In this document: positions 53,013 to 60,828 of the stretch, piece by piece
Layout: each line of letters opens with the position of its first letter
How positions within the stretch are numbered: position 1 is the first letter of the stretch
Assembly: GCA_035998445.1 (NCBI GenBank)
Contig: DASYHQ010000018.1
Coordinates: 434,001-498,000, forward strand
Direction: 5' to 3'
DNA from: Tepidisphaeraceae bacterium
GTDB taxonomy: Bacteria; Planctomycetota; Phycisphaerae; Tepidisphaerales; Tepidisphaeraceae
DNA length: 64,000 nt
The notes under the pieces: model-generated
What the model saw: the letters and a program-made list of their open reading frames with translations, nothing else
The model's database searches: none
Told to the model about the DNA's origin: nothing
Made by a program: the position numbers and the translations under genes

Positions 53013-53093
53013 ATGGCAATGAAGAAGACCGCTAAGAAGGCCACGAAGAAGGCGACCAAGAAGACGACGAAGAAGACTACGAAGAAGAAGTAG
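53013..53093 (+). CDS. 26-residue Lys/Thr/Ala-rich histone-tail-like protein
   Basis: A 26-residue frame starting MAMKKTAKKATKK and consisting almost entirely of Lys, Thr and Ala in KKT/KKA units. It resembles the tails of histone H1, Hc1/HctB or AlgP. A promoter with 17-nt spacing, a perfect Shine-Dalgarno and a strong terminator frame it, so it is almost certainly expressed as its own unit. Binding to DNA, RNA or acidic proteins is likely. Such a short free tail is unusual, as most similar sequences are parts of longer proteins. Confidence 0.8.
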   Translation: MAMKKTAKKATKKATKKTTKKTTKKK

Positions 53094-53233
53094 TCCTTCG
53101 CGGAGGGCCCAACCGGTCCTCCTGCTGGAGCGCGTGGCACTTAGAAGTCTCCGGCGTCTTTCAGGTTTAATCGAACCCGTCACCCTTAACCGTTTTGGAC
53201 CCGGCTCCAACTTGGGTCACGAAACAACAGAAG

Positions 53234-53269
53234 CCTTCCGCCTGCCACGGCGGAAGGTTTCTTTTTTTT
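53234..53269 (+). terminator. Rho-independent terminator after the Lys-rich gene
   Basis: A 9-bp stem, CCTTCCGCC/GGCGGAAGG, with loop TGCCAC is followed by TTTCTTTTTTTT. It is the clearest terminator in the window. It lies 140 nt past the stop codon, leaving a 3' region with no recognised feature. Confidence 0.92.
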
Positions 53270-53350
53270 GCCTACTAATTCTGCGAATCGCCCTCCCACT
53301 CGATTTCCATCCTGTGATACTGTCGCCGTACCTAATCGAAAGGAACTGCG

Positions 53351-54163
53351 ATGATCGAGAACGTACCCACCCGACGCGACGTACTGACCAAGGCCGTCCC
53401 CGCACTGGCGCTGGCCGGCATCATGGCAAATGCCTCCGGCGTGCTGGCCCAGGCCGATGGTCAGGCTGGCGGCGCTCCGGAAGTCGACGTGCCGCGCGGC
53501 GGATCACCCATCGCCAACGCCATCGGCGCCGGCTACAAGGACGGCAAGTACACCCTGCCGCCACTCCCGTACCCGTACGAGGCGCTCGAGCCGCACATCG
53601 ATCGCCAGACGATGCAGCTGCACCACGACGCGCACCACCAGGGTTACGTCGACGGCTTGAACAAGGCCCTGGCCTCGGTAGCAGAACTGCAGGCGGGTGG
53701 CGATGTGGATACGGCCAAGCTGGAAGGACTGCAGCGCAACGTCAGCTTCAACGCCGGTGGGCATATCCTGCACACCGTCTTCTGGGCGACCATGGCCCCC
53801 AACACCGGTGGCGACCCCGCCGCCGGATCGGCGATTGCCGACGCGATCAACAAGCAGTTCGGTTCGATCCAGGCCTTCAAGAGCTATTACTCCAGCGTCG
53901 CTGGTGGCGTGAAGGGCAGTGGCTGGGCGATCCTGGCCTACGAACCGGTCGGCGACACGCTCGTCGTCACCCAGTCGGGCGATCAGGACCTGCGCATGGT
54001 TCCCGGCGCCGCTCCCCTGCTGCCGTTGGACGTGTGGGAACACGCCTATTACCTGAAGTATCAGAACAAGCGTGCCGACTACATCAAGGCGTGGTGGAAC
54101 GTGGTCAACTGGCCCGCAGTGGACGCCGCGTACGTCGCGACGAGGAAGATGTACGGAAGATAG
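53351..54163 (+). CDS. sod: Exported iron/manganese superoxide dismutase
   Basis: Converts superoxide to oxygen and hydrogen peroxide. The 270-residue protein has a twin-arginine signal (TRRDVLTKAVPALALAG, residues 7-23; cut near ANASGVLAQA), so it is exported folded. The catalytic domain starts at about 65 with YTLPPLPYPYEALEPHID (first His ligand), LHHDAHHQGYVDGLNKAL, GHILHTVFW (second His) and the Asp/His ligand motif DVWEHAYYLKYQNKRADYI near the end. AAAGGA precedes the ATG. The Tat signal is less common than a cytoplasmic location for this family. Confidence 0.95.
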   Translation: MIENVPTRRDVLTKAVPALALAGIMANASGVLAQADGQAGGAPEVDVPRGGSPIANAIGAGYKDGKYTLPPLPYPYEALEPHIDRQTMQLHHDAHHQGYVDGLNKALASVAELQAGGDVDTAKLEGLQRNVSFNAGGHILHTVFWATMAPNTGGDPAAGSAIADAINKQFGSIQAFKSYYSSVAGGVKGSGWAILAYEPVGDTLVVTQSGDQDLRMVPGAAPLLPLDVWEHAYYLKYQNKRADYIKAWWNVVNWPAVDAAYVATRKMYGR

Positions 54164-54233
54164 GCAGGGTCCGAGCGGCTGAAGGCGGTGGCGAAATCGC
54201 TGACGGTCTCGGCGATAATGCCCATCATCGACC

Positions 54234-54317
54234 CTCGTCATCCTGAGGTATTGCGAAGGATCTCTGCTGTCTCCGTGGAAGACGAAGAGATCCTTCGGAG
54301 TACCTCAGGATGACGAG
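54234..54317. repeat. Inverted repeat with CTCGTCATCCTGAGG arms
   Basis: The arms 54234-54265 and 54286-54317 match at 29 of 32 positions in inverted orientation, with a 20-nt loop. It has the TCATCCTGAGG...GAAGGATCTC pattern seen also at 39723 and 55277. It lies between the dismutase and FRG genes. Confidence 0.85.
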
Positions 54318-54389
54318 TACGCTTGGGGCGCGTTCTTCGTATTGGCCCGAGTTTGGTCCTTGGCCCACACCGCGCATCGAAGGTTACCC

Positions 54390-55238
54390 ATGGACGAGAT
54401 CGTCGTTCAATCGTGGGCGGAACTGCACGATCGTCTGTTCGCCGACGCGTGGCGCGAGCCGTTGGGTCGGTTTCGATCCAGCCTTGCGTTCCGGGGTCGG
54501 CAGGACGTCAGGGAATCGCTGCGCACCGGCTTGGTGCGCCTGGGATCGCAGGCGCCAAAGCAGGAGTTGCACATCATCCGCAACTTCCGCAAGTACGCCC
54601 ACCGCGACGCCTCGGTCAACGATTTGATCTGGAACTGGCTGTCGCTCGGCCAGCATCATGGGTTGCCCACGCGATTGCTCGACTGGACGTTCTCGCCCTA
54701 CGTCGCGCTTCACTTTGCGACGGAGAACCTGGAACTGTTCGACCGTGACGGCTGCGTGTGGTGCGTGGACTACATCAAGGCCCACACGCTGCTGCCACCG
54801 GCACTAAAGGATCTGCTGTCGCACGAGGGGTCGGACGTCTTCACGACCGAGATGCTGCACCGCGCCGCCCCCACGCTCGGCGACTTCGACGGCTTGGCCG
54901 ACCCCAGCAACCCGTTCGTCTGCTTCTTCGAGCCCCCCAGCCTCGATGACCGCATCGTCAACCAGTTTGCGATGTTCAGCGTGCTGTCGAACCCCACCTA
55001 CTTGCTGCAGGACTGGCTGGCAAACCGCCCGGAACTCGGCTTTCGGCTGGTGATCCCGAAGGAATTGAAGTGGGAGGTTCGCGACAAGCTCGACCAAGCG
55101 AACATCACCGAACGTGTGCTGTTCCCGGGCCTCGATGGCCTAAGCCGGTGGCTGAAACGGTATTACACCCCACGGCATGCCGCCGAGAACCTCGATCCCG
55201 CGCTGGCCGAGAACGGCACGGCGTCACCAAAGATGTAA
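54390..55238 (+). CDS. FRG-domain protein
   Basis: A 282-residue protein with the FRG signature FRGRQDVRESLRTGL (about 34-48) and the second conserved block LGQHHGLPTRLLDWTFSPYV (about 86-105). The rest is unlike known effector domains; it has WCVDYIKAH and a helical C-terminal part (SRWLKRYYTPRHAAENL). FRG domains occur alone or next to nucleases in mobile and defence islands, and their activity is not established. ATG 54390 is chosen because AAGG precedes it and the domain starts soon after. No partner gene is adjacent; the flanks are repeats. Confidence 0.82.
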   Translation: MDEIVVQSWAELHDRLFADAWREPLGRFRSSLAFRGRQDVRESLRTGLVRLGSQAPKQELHIIRNFRKYAHRDASVNDLIWNWLSLGQHHGLPTRLLDWTFSPYVALHFATENLELFDRDGCVWCVDYIKAHTLLPPALKDLLSHEGSDVFTTEMLHRAAPTLGDFDGLADPSNPFVCFFEPPSLDDRIVNQFAMFSVLSNPTYLLQDWLANRPELGFRLVIPKELKWEVRDKLDQANITERVLFPGLDGLSRWLKRYYTPRHAAENLDPALAENGTASPKM

Positions 55239-55328
55239 TCCGGCTTTGTACCCAGCGAGAGACGAGGAAGTTAACTCGTCATCCTGAGAGAGTGTTTAGG
55301 AACACCGTCGGGCTCGCTCGTCACCGCT

Positions 55329-55520
55329 CCATGGGCGTCCCGCCCATGGAGCCGCGGTACCCCGCGATGTCGGACCGTACTCGGCCCGAGCTAACGAGCG
55401 CAAGCGATCTGCTCCTCGGGCTTTTCAGCAATTTCTTCGCTGACGCGATTGCTGATTCGGATGGCGTACCATCCGACGTGTCGGCGTACCGACACCATGG
55501 GCTCTGGCGCCCATGCTACG
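55329..55520. repeat. Family B element (about 192 nt), copy 1
   Basis: The ends carry CCATGGGCG-TCC-CGCCCATGG and CCATGGGC...GCCCATGCTACG. The centre matches 60829-61024 over most of its length: GAGCCGCGGTACCCCGCG, GAGCGCAAGCGA, and a GCTGATTCGGATGG...CCATCCGAC hairpin. It is flanked by inverted CATCCTGAGAG/CTCTGAGGTA arms (55277-55300 and 55541-55565), suggesting nested insertion. Confidence 0.82.
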
Positions 55521-55656
55521 AGAAGCGCAGGCCCTTCCGTCTTAATAAACACCCTCTGAGGTACTCCGAAGGACCTCTTCGTCTTGCGCGATGTCGTACG
55601 GCGCAATGCGCCGGATCGCTCTGAAGACTTGCTGAAGGCGGACCGCATCCGCTCGG

Positions 55657-55796
55657 CCCGTGGCATGGGCGTCTCGCCCATGATCGTGGGCGGCAGGAAG
55701 ACAAGATTTGCAACAGTGACTCGGTCGGCGCGCCAGCCCACAAATTACATTCTGCATTCCAGTCCACGCGCATGGGCGAGGCGCCCATGCCGCGGG
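55657..55796. repeat. Family A element (140 nt), copy 6
   Basis: The arms 55657-55682 and 55771-55796 are inverted copies with one base difference in the loop and GCGG for CACGG at the outer end. The centre matches copy 4 (GGTCGGCGCGCCAGCCCACAAA and TGCATTCCAGTCCAC blocks). With the family B element it fills the 55239-55864 gap, which holds no gene. Confidence 0.9.
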
Positions 55797-55864
55797 AAGG
55801 CAGTCGCGACCTTATTGCTTAACACCTTTCGAGCTGACGATCCTTCCAGACGCGCGGCACCCCT

Positions 55865-56041
55865 TCACTTCCCAGTCGAGTCCTTCGTCTTATCCCCCGC
55901 CTCCGGGGCATTGCGAACGTCGTCCTTGGCTCCGCCCCCGGTCGGCGTACCCCGGCGGGCGTTGCGATCCTCGGTTTCGCCGGCCTCCGGGGCGCGGGTG
56001 ACCGTATCCTTCTTGTCGTCCGATGCGTTGTTCTGTGCCAT
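55865..56041 (-). CDS. 58-residue hydrophilic protein with an internal repeat
   Basis: ATG 56041 with AAGGAG 8 nt upstream opens a 58-residue frame. The product is charged, has no hydrophobic core and repeats an R-APEAG-(E/D) unit twice (TRAPEAGETEDRN and RNAPEAGDKTKD). It is likely disordered. No family is recognised. Its start lies 191 nt from the divergent ferredoxin gene. Confidence 0.65.
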   Translation of the reverse strand: MAQNNASDDKKDTVTRAPEAGETEDRNARRGTPTGGGAKDDVRNAPEAGDKTKDSTGK

Positions 56042-56164
56042 TTGAAGCTCCTTTGCCTGCACTGTAGTGGCGACCGCTGGCCGGTGGGAACCCCCGATCT
56101 TGCCTGATCGTCGCGATCGTTTACCCGGTACGGACCACCCGCGTTCGGGCGAAACAATCTCCTA

Positions 56165-56192
56165 TTGCCGCCATCCCGAACCCCCCTATAAT
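56165..56192 (+). promoter_or_regulatory. Promoter of the ferredoxin gene
   Basis: TTGCCG (56165-56170) and a perfect TATAAT (56187-56192) are spaced 16 nt. The transcript would start near 56199, and AAGGAG follows at 56214. Confidence 0.6.
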
Positions 56193-56232
56193 CGTGCGCG
56201 ACAGCCGACCTGTAAGGAGAATCGTTTTCATC

Positions 56233-56493
56233 ATGGCCCACATCATTGCCCAGCCCTGCATTGGCACGAAGGACACCGCCTGCGTCGCGGTCTGCCCGGT
56301 CGATTGCATCCACCCTACGAAGGACAGCCCGAACTTCGAGGCGGCCGACATGCTTTACATCGACCCCGACGTCTGCATCGACTGCGGCCTGTGCGTCGAC
56401 GAATGCCCCGTGCAGGCGATCTTCCCCCAGGAAGACCTCCCGGCCGAGTGGGCCGAGTTCATCGAGAAGAACGCGGCGTACTTCAAGAAGTGA
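56233..56493 (+). CDS. fdxA: Seven-iron ferredoxin (FdxA type)
   Basis: A small electron carrier with one [3Fe-4S] and one [4Fe-4S] cluster. The 86-residue product starts MAHIIAQPCIGTKDTACV. It has cysteines 9, 17, 21 and 25 (CIGTKDTACVAVCPVDC) and 48, 51, 54 and 58 (CIDCGLCVDEC), the FdxA spacing. The C-terminal tail WAEFIEKNAAYFKK follows. AAGGAG lies 13 nt upstream of the ATG, slightly far. It could supply electrons to the ferredoxin-type glutamate synthase encoded 6 kb away, as a guess. Confidence 0.93.
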   Translation: MAHIIAQPCIGTKDTACVAVCPVDCIHPTKDSPNFEAADMLYIDPDVCIDCGLCVDECPVQAIFPQEDLPAEWAEFIEKNAAYFKK

Positions 56494-56533
56494 TCGCCAA
56501 CCACTCGCCTCCAGTTCAATACCCAGGAACCGT

Positions 56534-56785
56534 ATGAAAATGATGATTCCCGCGTTCGCGATGACCCTGCTGCTTTCGGTGACCGCCCTGACGTTCGCCG
56601 AGGACAAGCCCGCCACCCAACCGGCGGCTGCGCCGGTCAACAAGTTCTGCCCGATCCAGACCGAAAACCCGGTCGACCCCGACGTGACCACCGACTGGAA
56701 CGGTAAGAAGGTCGCCTTCTGCTGCGCCGGCTGCATCGACGAGTTCAAGAAAGACCCGGAAAAGTACGCCGAGAAGATGAAGTAA
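56534..56785 (+). CDS. Exported YHS/TRASH-like metal-binding protein
   Basis: An 83-residue protein with a signal peptide (MKMMIPAFAMTLLLSVTALTF, cut near residue 22). The mature part has Cys39 in NKFCPIQTENPVD and the CCAGC cluster (Cys63, 64, 67), followed by DEFKKDPEKY. That is the YHS-like pattern found in metal carriers, often for copper. It sits directly before the CsoR operon with a terminator between, so a role in extracytoplasmic copper handling is plausible. Confidence 0.82.
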   Translation: MKMMIPAFAMTLLLSVTALTFAEDKPATQPAAAPVNKFCPIQTENPVDPDVTTDWNGKKVAFCCAGCIDEFKKDPEKYAEKMK

Positions 56786-56814
56786 CCTCAGCGGTACAAC
56801 TCGAAAGCAAACGG

Positions 56815-56851
56815 AACCCGATGGCCCCACCGGCCATCGGGTTCTTCGTTT
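56815..56851 (+). terminator. Rho-independent terminator before the CsoR operon
   Basis: A 12-bp stem, AACCCGATGGCC/GGCCATCGGGTT, with loop CCACC is followed by CTTCGTTT. It separates the YHS-like gene from the copper-regulated promoter. Confidence 0.85.
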
Positions 56852-56866
56852 ATCCATGGAATCGGT

Positions 56867-56894
56867 TTGACCTTATACCCCCCGGGGGTATAAT
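56867..56894 (+). promoter_or_regulatory. Promoter of the csoR-copZ-copA operon
   Basis: TTGACC (56867-56872) and a perfect TATAAT (56889-56894) are spaced 16 nt. The whole spacer is occupied by the operator at 56874-56892, so repressor binding would exclude RNA polymerase. Confidence 0.8.
56874..56892. promoter_or_regulatory. CsoR operator
   Basis: A 19-nt perfect dyad TATACCCCC-C-GGGGGTATA, the G-tract palindrome expected for copper-sensing CsoR repressors. It overlaps the -10 box of the promoter by four bases. Confidence 0.85.
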
Positions 56895-56916
56895 GATGAT
56901 GTAGATGGAGGCCGCA

Positions 56917-57198
56917 ATGAAGACGACATCCCGATCCTCGGTTGAAAAGCGATTGAACCGTATCGCCGGCCAAGTGGCCGGGCTGCAGAAGATGGTCGCC
57001 GAGGATCGTTACTGCATGGATGTGCTCACCCAACTGGCGGCCATCCGATCGGCGTTGGATGCGATGGGCGTAGAATTGCTGGCCAACCATCTCGAGACGT
57101 GCGTGGCGGGCTGTGCCGGTGCGCATCCGGAGTCGAAGAAGCGCACCCCCGAAGAACTGTCGGCCGAGGTGCGGCAGTTGCTCATCCGCTTCTTATAA
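56917..57198 (+). CDS. csoR: Copper-sensing repressor CsoR
   Basis: A 93-residue all-helical repressor that leaves DNA when Cu(I) binds. The metal ligands Cys33, His58 and Cys62 have the CsoR spacing of 25 and 4 residues (as in M. tuberculosis Cys36/His61/Cys65). The RLNRIAGQVAGLQKMVAEDR N-terminal helix is typical. ATG 56917 has GGAGG 6 nt upstream; an ATG four codons earlier is possible. The operator lies in its own promoter, so it controls itself, copZ and copA. Confidence 0.93.
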   Translation: MKTTSRSSVEKRLNRIAGQVAGLQKMVAEDRYCMDVLTQLAAIRSALDAMGVELLANHLETCVAGCAGAHPESKKRTPEELSAEVRQLLIRFL

Positions 57199-57257
57199 GC
57201 GCTTTCGTTCAACGGCGAGATCCTCTCGCCCTTCCTTCGATTAGAAAGGACATCCCC

Positions 57258-57464
57258 ATGACCAAGACCTTCACCACCCCCGGCATGAACTGCGGCAAGT
57301 GCGCCGCTCGCATCACGACCGCCCTCACCACCAAGCCCGGCGTTGCCGAGGTGAAGACCGACGTGCCGACCAAGCAGGTCCACGTCACCTTCAGTGAGCG
57401 CGAGATCTCCACCGGTCAGATCGCTACGGCACTGGCCGAGGCAGGCTACCCAGCCAACGAGTAG
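57258..57464 (+). CDS. copZ: Copper chaperone CopZ (HMA domain)
   Basis: A 68-residue heavy-metal-associated domain with the Cu(I) site GMNCGKC (Cys12 and Cys15). It hands copper to the ATPase encoded next and may load CsoR. AAAGGA precedes the ATG. Spacing of 59 nt from csoR and 48 nt to copA supports one transcript. Confidence 0.93.
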   Translation: MTKTFTTPGMNCGKCAARITTALTTKPGVAEVKTDVPTKQVHVTFSEREISTGQIATALAEAGYPANE

Positions 57465-57512
57465 CAGCCGACGATTGAAGGCGCGACGTTTCGTTCTCGA
57501 AGGATCGTCACC

Positions 57513-59888
57513 ATGAGTTCCCAAAGCACGCTCGCCCCAACGGAACCCCAGAGCGCTGACGCCGACGTTTGCGAGATCGGCATCGCGGTTAACGGAATGG
57601 ACTGCGCCAGCTGTGTGTCGCACGTGCAGCACGCGATCGACAAGGTGCCGGGCGTGCGATCTGCGAACGTGAACCTCGCCCGTGGTCGGGCGGCGGTTTC
57701 CTACGACCCCAAGCTGACCGACGCGTCGAACATCGCCGATGCCATCACGAAGTCCGGCTATTCCGCGACGCCGGAAGACCCCGCGTCCGACGCCGCCCAG
57801 GCTGAGCACGAGCGGTTGGAACGGCAGGCCCACCACGCCAGTGGCTGGCGCCGCCGGGCAATCGTCGGCACGCTGCTCTGGCTCCCGGTCGAAGCGACGC
57901 ACATGGCAATGTACTTTTGGCCCGCGGATCCTCATGCGGCCCACCGCGGTGGCGCGCCGGCGCACCTGTGGCTGGAGTACGTCGCCGCCATCACCAGCAC
58001 GATCGCGATCACCTACGTGGGGTCCAGCTTCTTCCGCAGCGCCTGGGGCGCTCTGAAACGGCGCACGAGCAACATGGACACGCTCATCAGCATGGGCGCG
58101 TCGGTCGCGTACGTCTACAGCATGGTCAGCCTCATCGGCTACCTCAGTGGCGCGTTCGGTACGCTGCCGCACCTGTACTTCGTCGAAGCGACCGGTCTGC
58201 TGGCCCTCATCAGCCTCGGCCACTGGCTGGAGGCCCGCGCCCGGCAGTCGGCCGGCAGTTCGATTCGCGAACTGCTCGATCTGGCGCCGGCCAAGGCGCT
58301 GAAGCTTGTGGACCTTCAACCCGTGGAGGTAGCCGTCGCCGACCTGTCCATCGGCGACCACGTCCTCGTTCGCCCTGGCGACAAGGTGCCGATCGACGGC
58401 GTCGTAACCGCTGGCCGGGCGAGCGTGGACGAATCGATGCTGACGGGTGAGCCGTTACCGGTCGCCCGTGCCGTTGGCGATAAAGTCATCGGCGGCACGG
58501 TCAACCGCGACGGTCGGCTGACCGTACGCGTCACCCAGATTGGTTCGCAGACGGCGCTGGCGCAGATCGTGAAGCTCGTCGAGCACGCGCAGTCCAGCAA
58601 GCCCCCCGTGCAGCACCTGGCCGACCGCATCAGCGCGATCTTCGTGCCGAGCGTGCTGGTGATCGCGCTGATCACCGGAGTCGGCTGGTACGTTTACGGC
58701 ACGGTGCAGGGCCATGAATCGGCCGTCCTTTGGGCGAACCTTGCCAAGGCGGTCTGCAGCGTGCTGATCATTGCCTGCCCCTGTGCTCTCGGGCTCGCGG
58801 TGCCGGCGGCACTGATGGTCGGCACCGGCATGGGCGCCAAGCGCGGCATTCTCGTGCGCGACATCGACGGCCTGCAAGCCGCTGAGAAGCTCGACGTGGT
58901 CGTGCTGGACAAGACTGGCACCGTCACCGCCGGCCGCCCGGCGGTGAGCGAAATCCTAGGGGCTGGTGGCGCCTCGGCAGATGACGTTCTGCGATACGCC
59001 GCCGCCGCCGAGCAGTTCAGCGCCCATCCCGTTGCCACCGCGATCGTGGAAGCCGCCAAGGCGCGCAAGTTGACCATCGCCGAGCCCACCGATTTTGCCA
59101 GCGAGCCTGGCGCCGGTGTGACGGCGACGCTGGACGGCCAGTGTCTGTTCGTCGGGTCCGCAGCATTGCTCGAATCGCACGGCATCGCGCTCCCTCCCGC
59201 CGCCGGGAACGACCCGCGCACGATCGTGCACGTCGGCGTGCAGGATGCGCGCGCCACGACCGGCCGCCACGTCGGCACCATTTTGATCGTCGACCCCGTG
59301 AAGCCCGACAGCATCGCCGCCATTAGTGCGTTGCACGCGATGGGGCTGCGGACCGTTATGCTCACCGGCGACAACGAGGCCACCGCCCGCGCGATCGCGC
59401 AGCAGGCCGGCATCGACACCGTTCATGCCAACGTCAAACCCGCCGGCAAAGCCGCGCAGATCGCCCTGCTTCAAAATCCGAACTCCGCAATCCGCACTCC
59501 GAAATCTCAAAAGGTCGCCATGGTCGGCGACGGCATCAACGACGCCGGCGCGCTCGCCGCGGCCGACCTCGGCATCGCGATCGGCACCGGGTCGGACATC
59601 GCCAAAGAAGCCGGCGATATCGTGCTGGTCAGTGGCAGTTTGCGCGGTGTTGCGCAGGCGGTGCGACTGTCGCGCGCCACGATGCGCACGATCCGCCAGA
59701 ACCTGTTCCTGGCCTTCATCTACAACGTGCTGGCGATCCCGTTGGCGGCGTTCGGCTTCCTGAACCCGTTGATCGCTGCTGGCGCCATGGCGCTGTCGGA
59801 CGTGACGGTGATCGGCAACGCGTTATGGTTACGTAGGGCCAAGATCGACGAGGATGCAGCGCCGTCGGCTCCATCGAGTAAAGCGTGA
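57513..59888 (+). CDS. copA: Copper-exporting P1B-type ATPase
   Basis: Pumps Cu(I) out of the cytoplasm. The 791-residue protein has one N-terminal HMA domain (CASC, Cys31 and Cys34), a His-rich loop before the first helices ([11 protein letters not shown]), the membrane metal site CPC (Cys422 and Cys424), the phosphorylation motif DKTGT (Asp466), MLTGDNEAT and MVGDGIND. A stretch of about eight extra residues ([12 protein letters not shown] region, about 653-667) between the LLQ and VAMVGDG segments is encoded by a low-GC tract of repeated AATCCG words. It follows copZ in the CsoR operon. Confidence 0.96.
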   Translation: MSSQSTLAPTEPQSADADVCEIGIAVNGMDCASCVSHVQHAIDKVPGVRSANVNLARGRAAVSYDPKLTDASNIADAITKSGYSATPEDPASDAAQAEHERLERQAHHASGWRRRAIVGTLLWLPVEATHMAMYFWPADPHAAHRGGAPAHLWLEYVAAITSTIAITYVGSSFFRSAWGALKRRTSNMDTLISMGASVAYVYSMVSLIGYLSGAFGTLPHLYFVEATGLLALISLGHWLEARARQSAGSSIRELLDLAPAKALKLVDLQPVEVAVADLSIGDHVLVRPGDKVPIDGVVTAGRASVDESMLTGEPLPVARAVGDKVIGGTVNRDGRLTVRVTQIGSQTALAQIVKLVEHAQSSKPPVQHLADRISAIFVPSVLVIALITGVGWYVYGTVQGHESAVLWANLAKAVCSVLIIACPCALGLAVPAALMVGTGMGAKRGILVRDIDGLQAAEKLDVVVLDKTGTVTAGRPAVSEILGAGGASADDVLRYAAAAEQFSAHPVATAIVEAAKARKLTIAEPTDFASEPGAGVTATLDGQCLFVGSAALLESHGIALPPAAGNDPRTIVHVGVQDARATTGRHVGTILIVDPVKPDSIAAISALHAMGLRTVMLTGDNEATARAIAQQAGIDTVHANVKPAGKAAQIALLQNPNSAIRTPKSQKVAMVGDGINDAGALAAADLGIAIGTGSDIAKEAGDIVLVSGSLRGVAQAVRLSRATMRTIRQNLFLAFIYNVLAIPLAAFGFLNPLIAAGAMALSDVTVIGNALWLRRAKIDEDAAPSAPSSKA

Positions 59889-60276
59889 TGACCGATAGTG
59901 GGAATCGAAGACCGTGCCGCTAAGGCGGCAAGGCCGGTGCTGGCGCGGGAGCGAGCGCGGACGACACGATCAAGGATTTAACGACCGTCCTTCTCCCGCT
60001 ATCTCCGCGTGCTCCGCGTCGCTGCGGTTGCATTTCCTTCCGTGAACGCTCGCGACCCGCGCAAAGAACCTTACGTCCACTTCACCATTTCTTCCCGTTT
60101 CGCGCTTGACGCTGCCAGACGCCCTCGCTTCAATACCGCCACTTTCACCGGCCACGGGAGAAGCGGTGAGAGGAGAACCGGCGTTGACAGCGACGCCGGG
60201 TTCGGGTTCAACTCTCCAGCCGCACGGCCTCGTTGTGCCGTGCGGTGTGACCCACGGCCCCTCAGGGAAGACGCTC
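59889..60276. other. Gap between copA and the acidic protein gene
   Basis: Contains a remnant of the CTCCGCGT-CTCCGCG-CTGCGGTT repeat near 59997-60033 and a 9-bp hairpin CCGCACGGC/GCCGTGCGG (60220-60245) shortly before the next start. No conserved frame. A TTGACG box is at about 60106, but no clear -10 follows. Confidence 0.45.
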
Positions 60277-60672
60277 ATGACAACCGCACTGCACTGTGCC
60301 GACTTCGCCGCCCTGCCCGACTACCTCCGCCAGGCAGTGGCTTCCACGCTCTCGGGCCTGATCGCCCCGGCCCGCCCCCTTGGCTTCCTCGACGACGACG
60401 CGCTTCCCTCGGCCGCCAAGCGCAAGGCCAAGGATGAGGACGCGGAAGACGAAGAAGACGAGGATGAGGACGACGAGGACGAAGAAGACGAGGATGAAGA
60501 CGACCTCGATGAGGACGAGGACGACGCCGACCTCGACGACGATGAGGACGAAGACGAGGATGAGGACGAAGACGAGGACGACGACGAGTTCGACGACGAC
60601 GAGTCCGACGACTTCGACGATGACGATGACGACGACGATGATGACGATGACGAATTCGAAGAAGAAGACTGA
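60277..60672 (+). CDS. Extremely acidic protein (Asp/Glu repeats)
   Basis: A 131-residue protein. Residues 1-45 are ordinary (MTTALHCADFAALPDYLRQA, then a short basic patch AAKRKAK). Residues 50-131 are about 90% Asp and Glu in DEDEDD-type runs with rare Phe, Leu and Ala. The second half is a disordered, strongly negative tail. No family is assigned; acidic tails of this sort bind basic proteins or cations. The hairpin at 60220-60245 and the downstream terminator suggest a single-gene unit. Low-complexity coding DNA is GAC/GAG/GAT-rich. Confidence 0.78.
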   Translation: MTTALHCADFAALPDYLRQAVASTLSGLIAPARPLGFLDDDALPSAAKRKAKDEDAEDEEDEDEDDEDEEDEDEDDLDEDEDDADLDDDEDEDEDEDEDEDDDEFDDDESDDFDDDDDDDDDDDDEFEEED

Positions 60673-60710
60673 TCGTCACGCGTAACGCGATCGATCCCAG
60701 CAGCAATCCA

Positions 60711-60745
60711 ACGAGGGACGCCGCATGGCGTCCCTCGTTTCGTTT
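60711..60745 (+). terminator. Rho-independent terminator after the acidic gene
   Basis: A 12-bp stem ACGAGGGACGCC/GGCGTCCCTCGT around GCAT is followed by TTCGTTTG. It starts 38 nt past the stop. Confidence 0.85.
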
Positions 60746-60828
60746 GACGATTTGCGGTTGAATGCGACGCCGCGTCGCGTTTGATCATCGGGAAGAATAT
60801 CCGCGAAGGAGCGTAGCGCCCGCATAGG

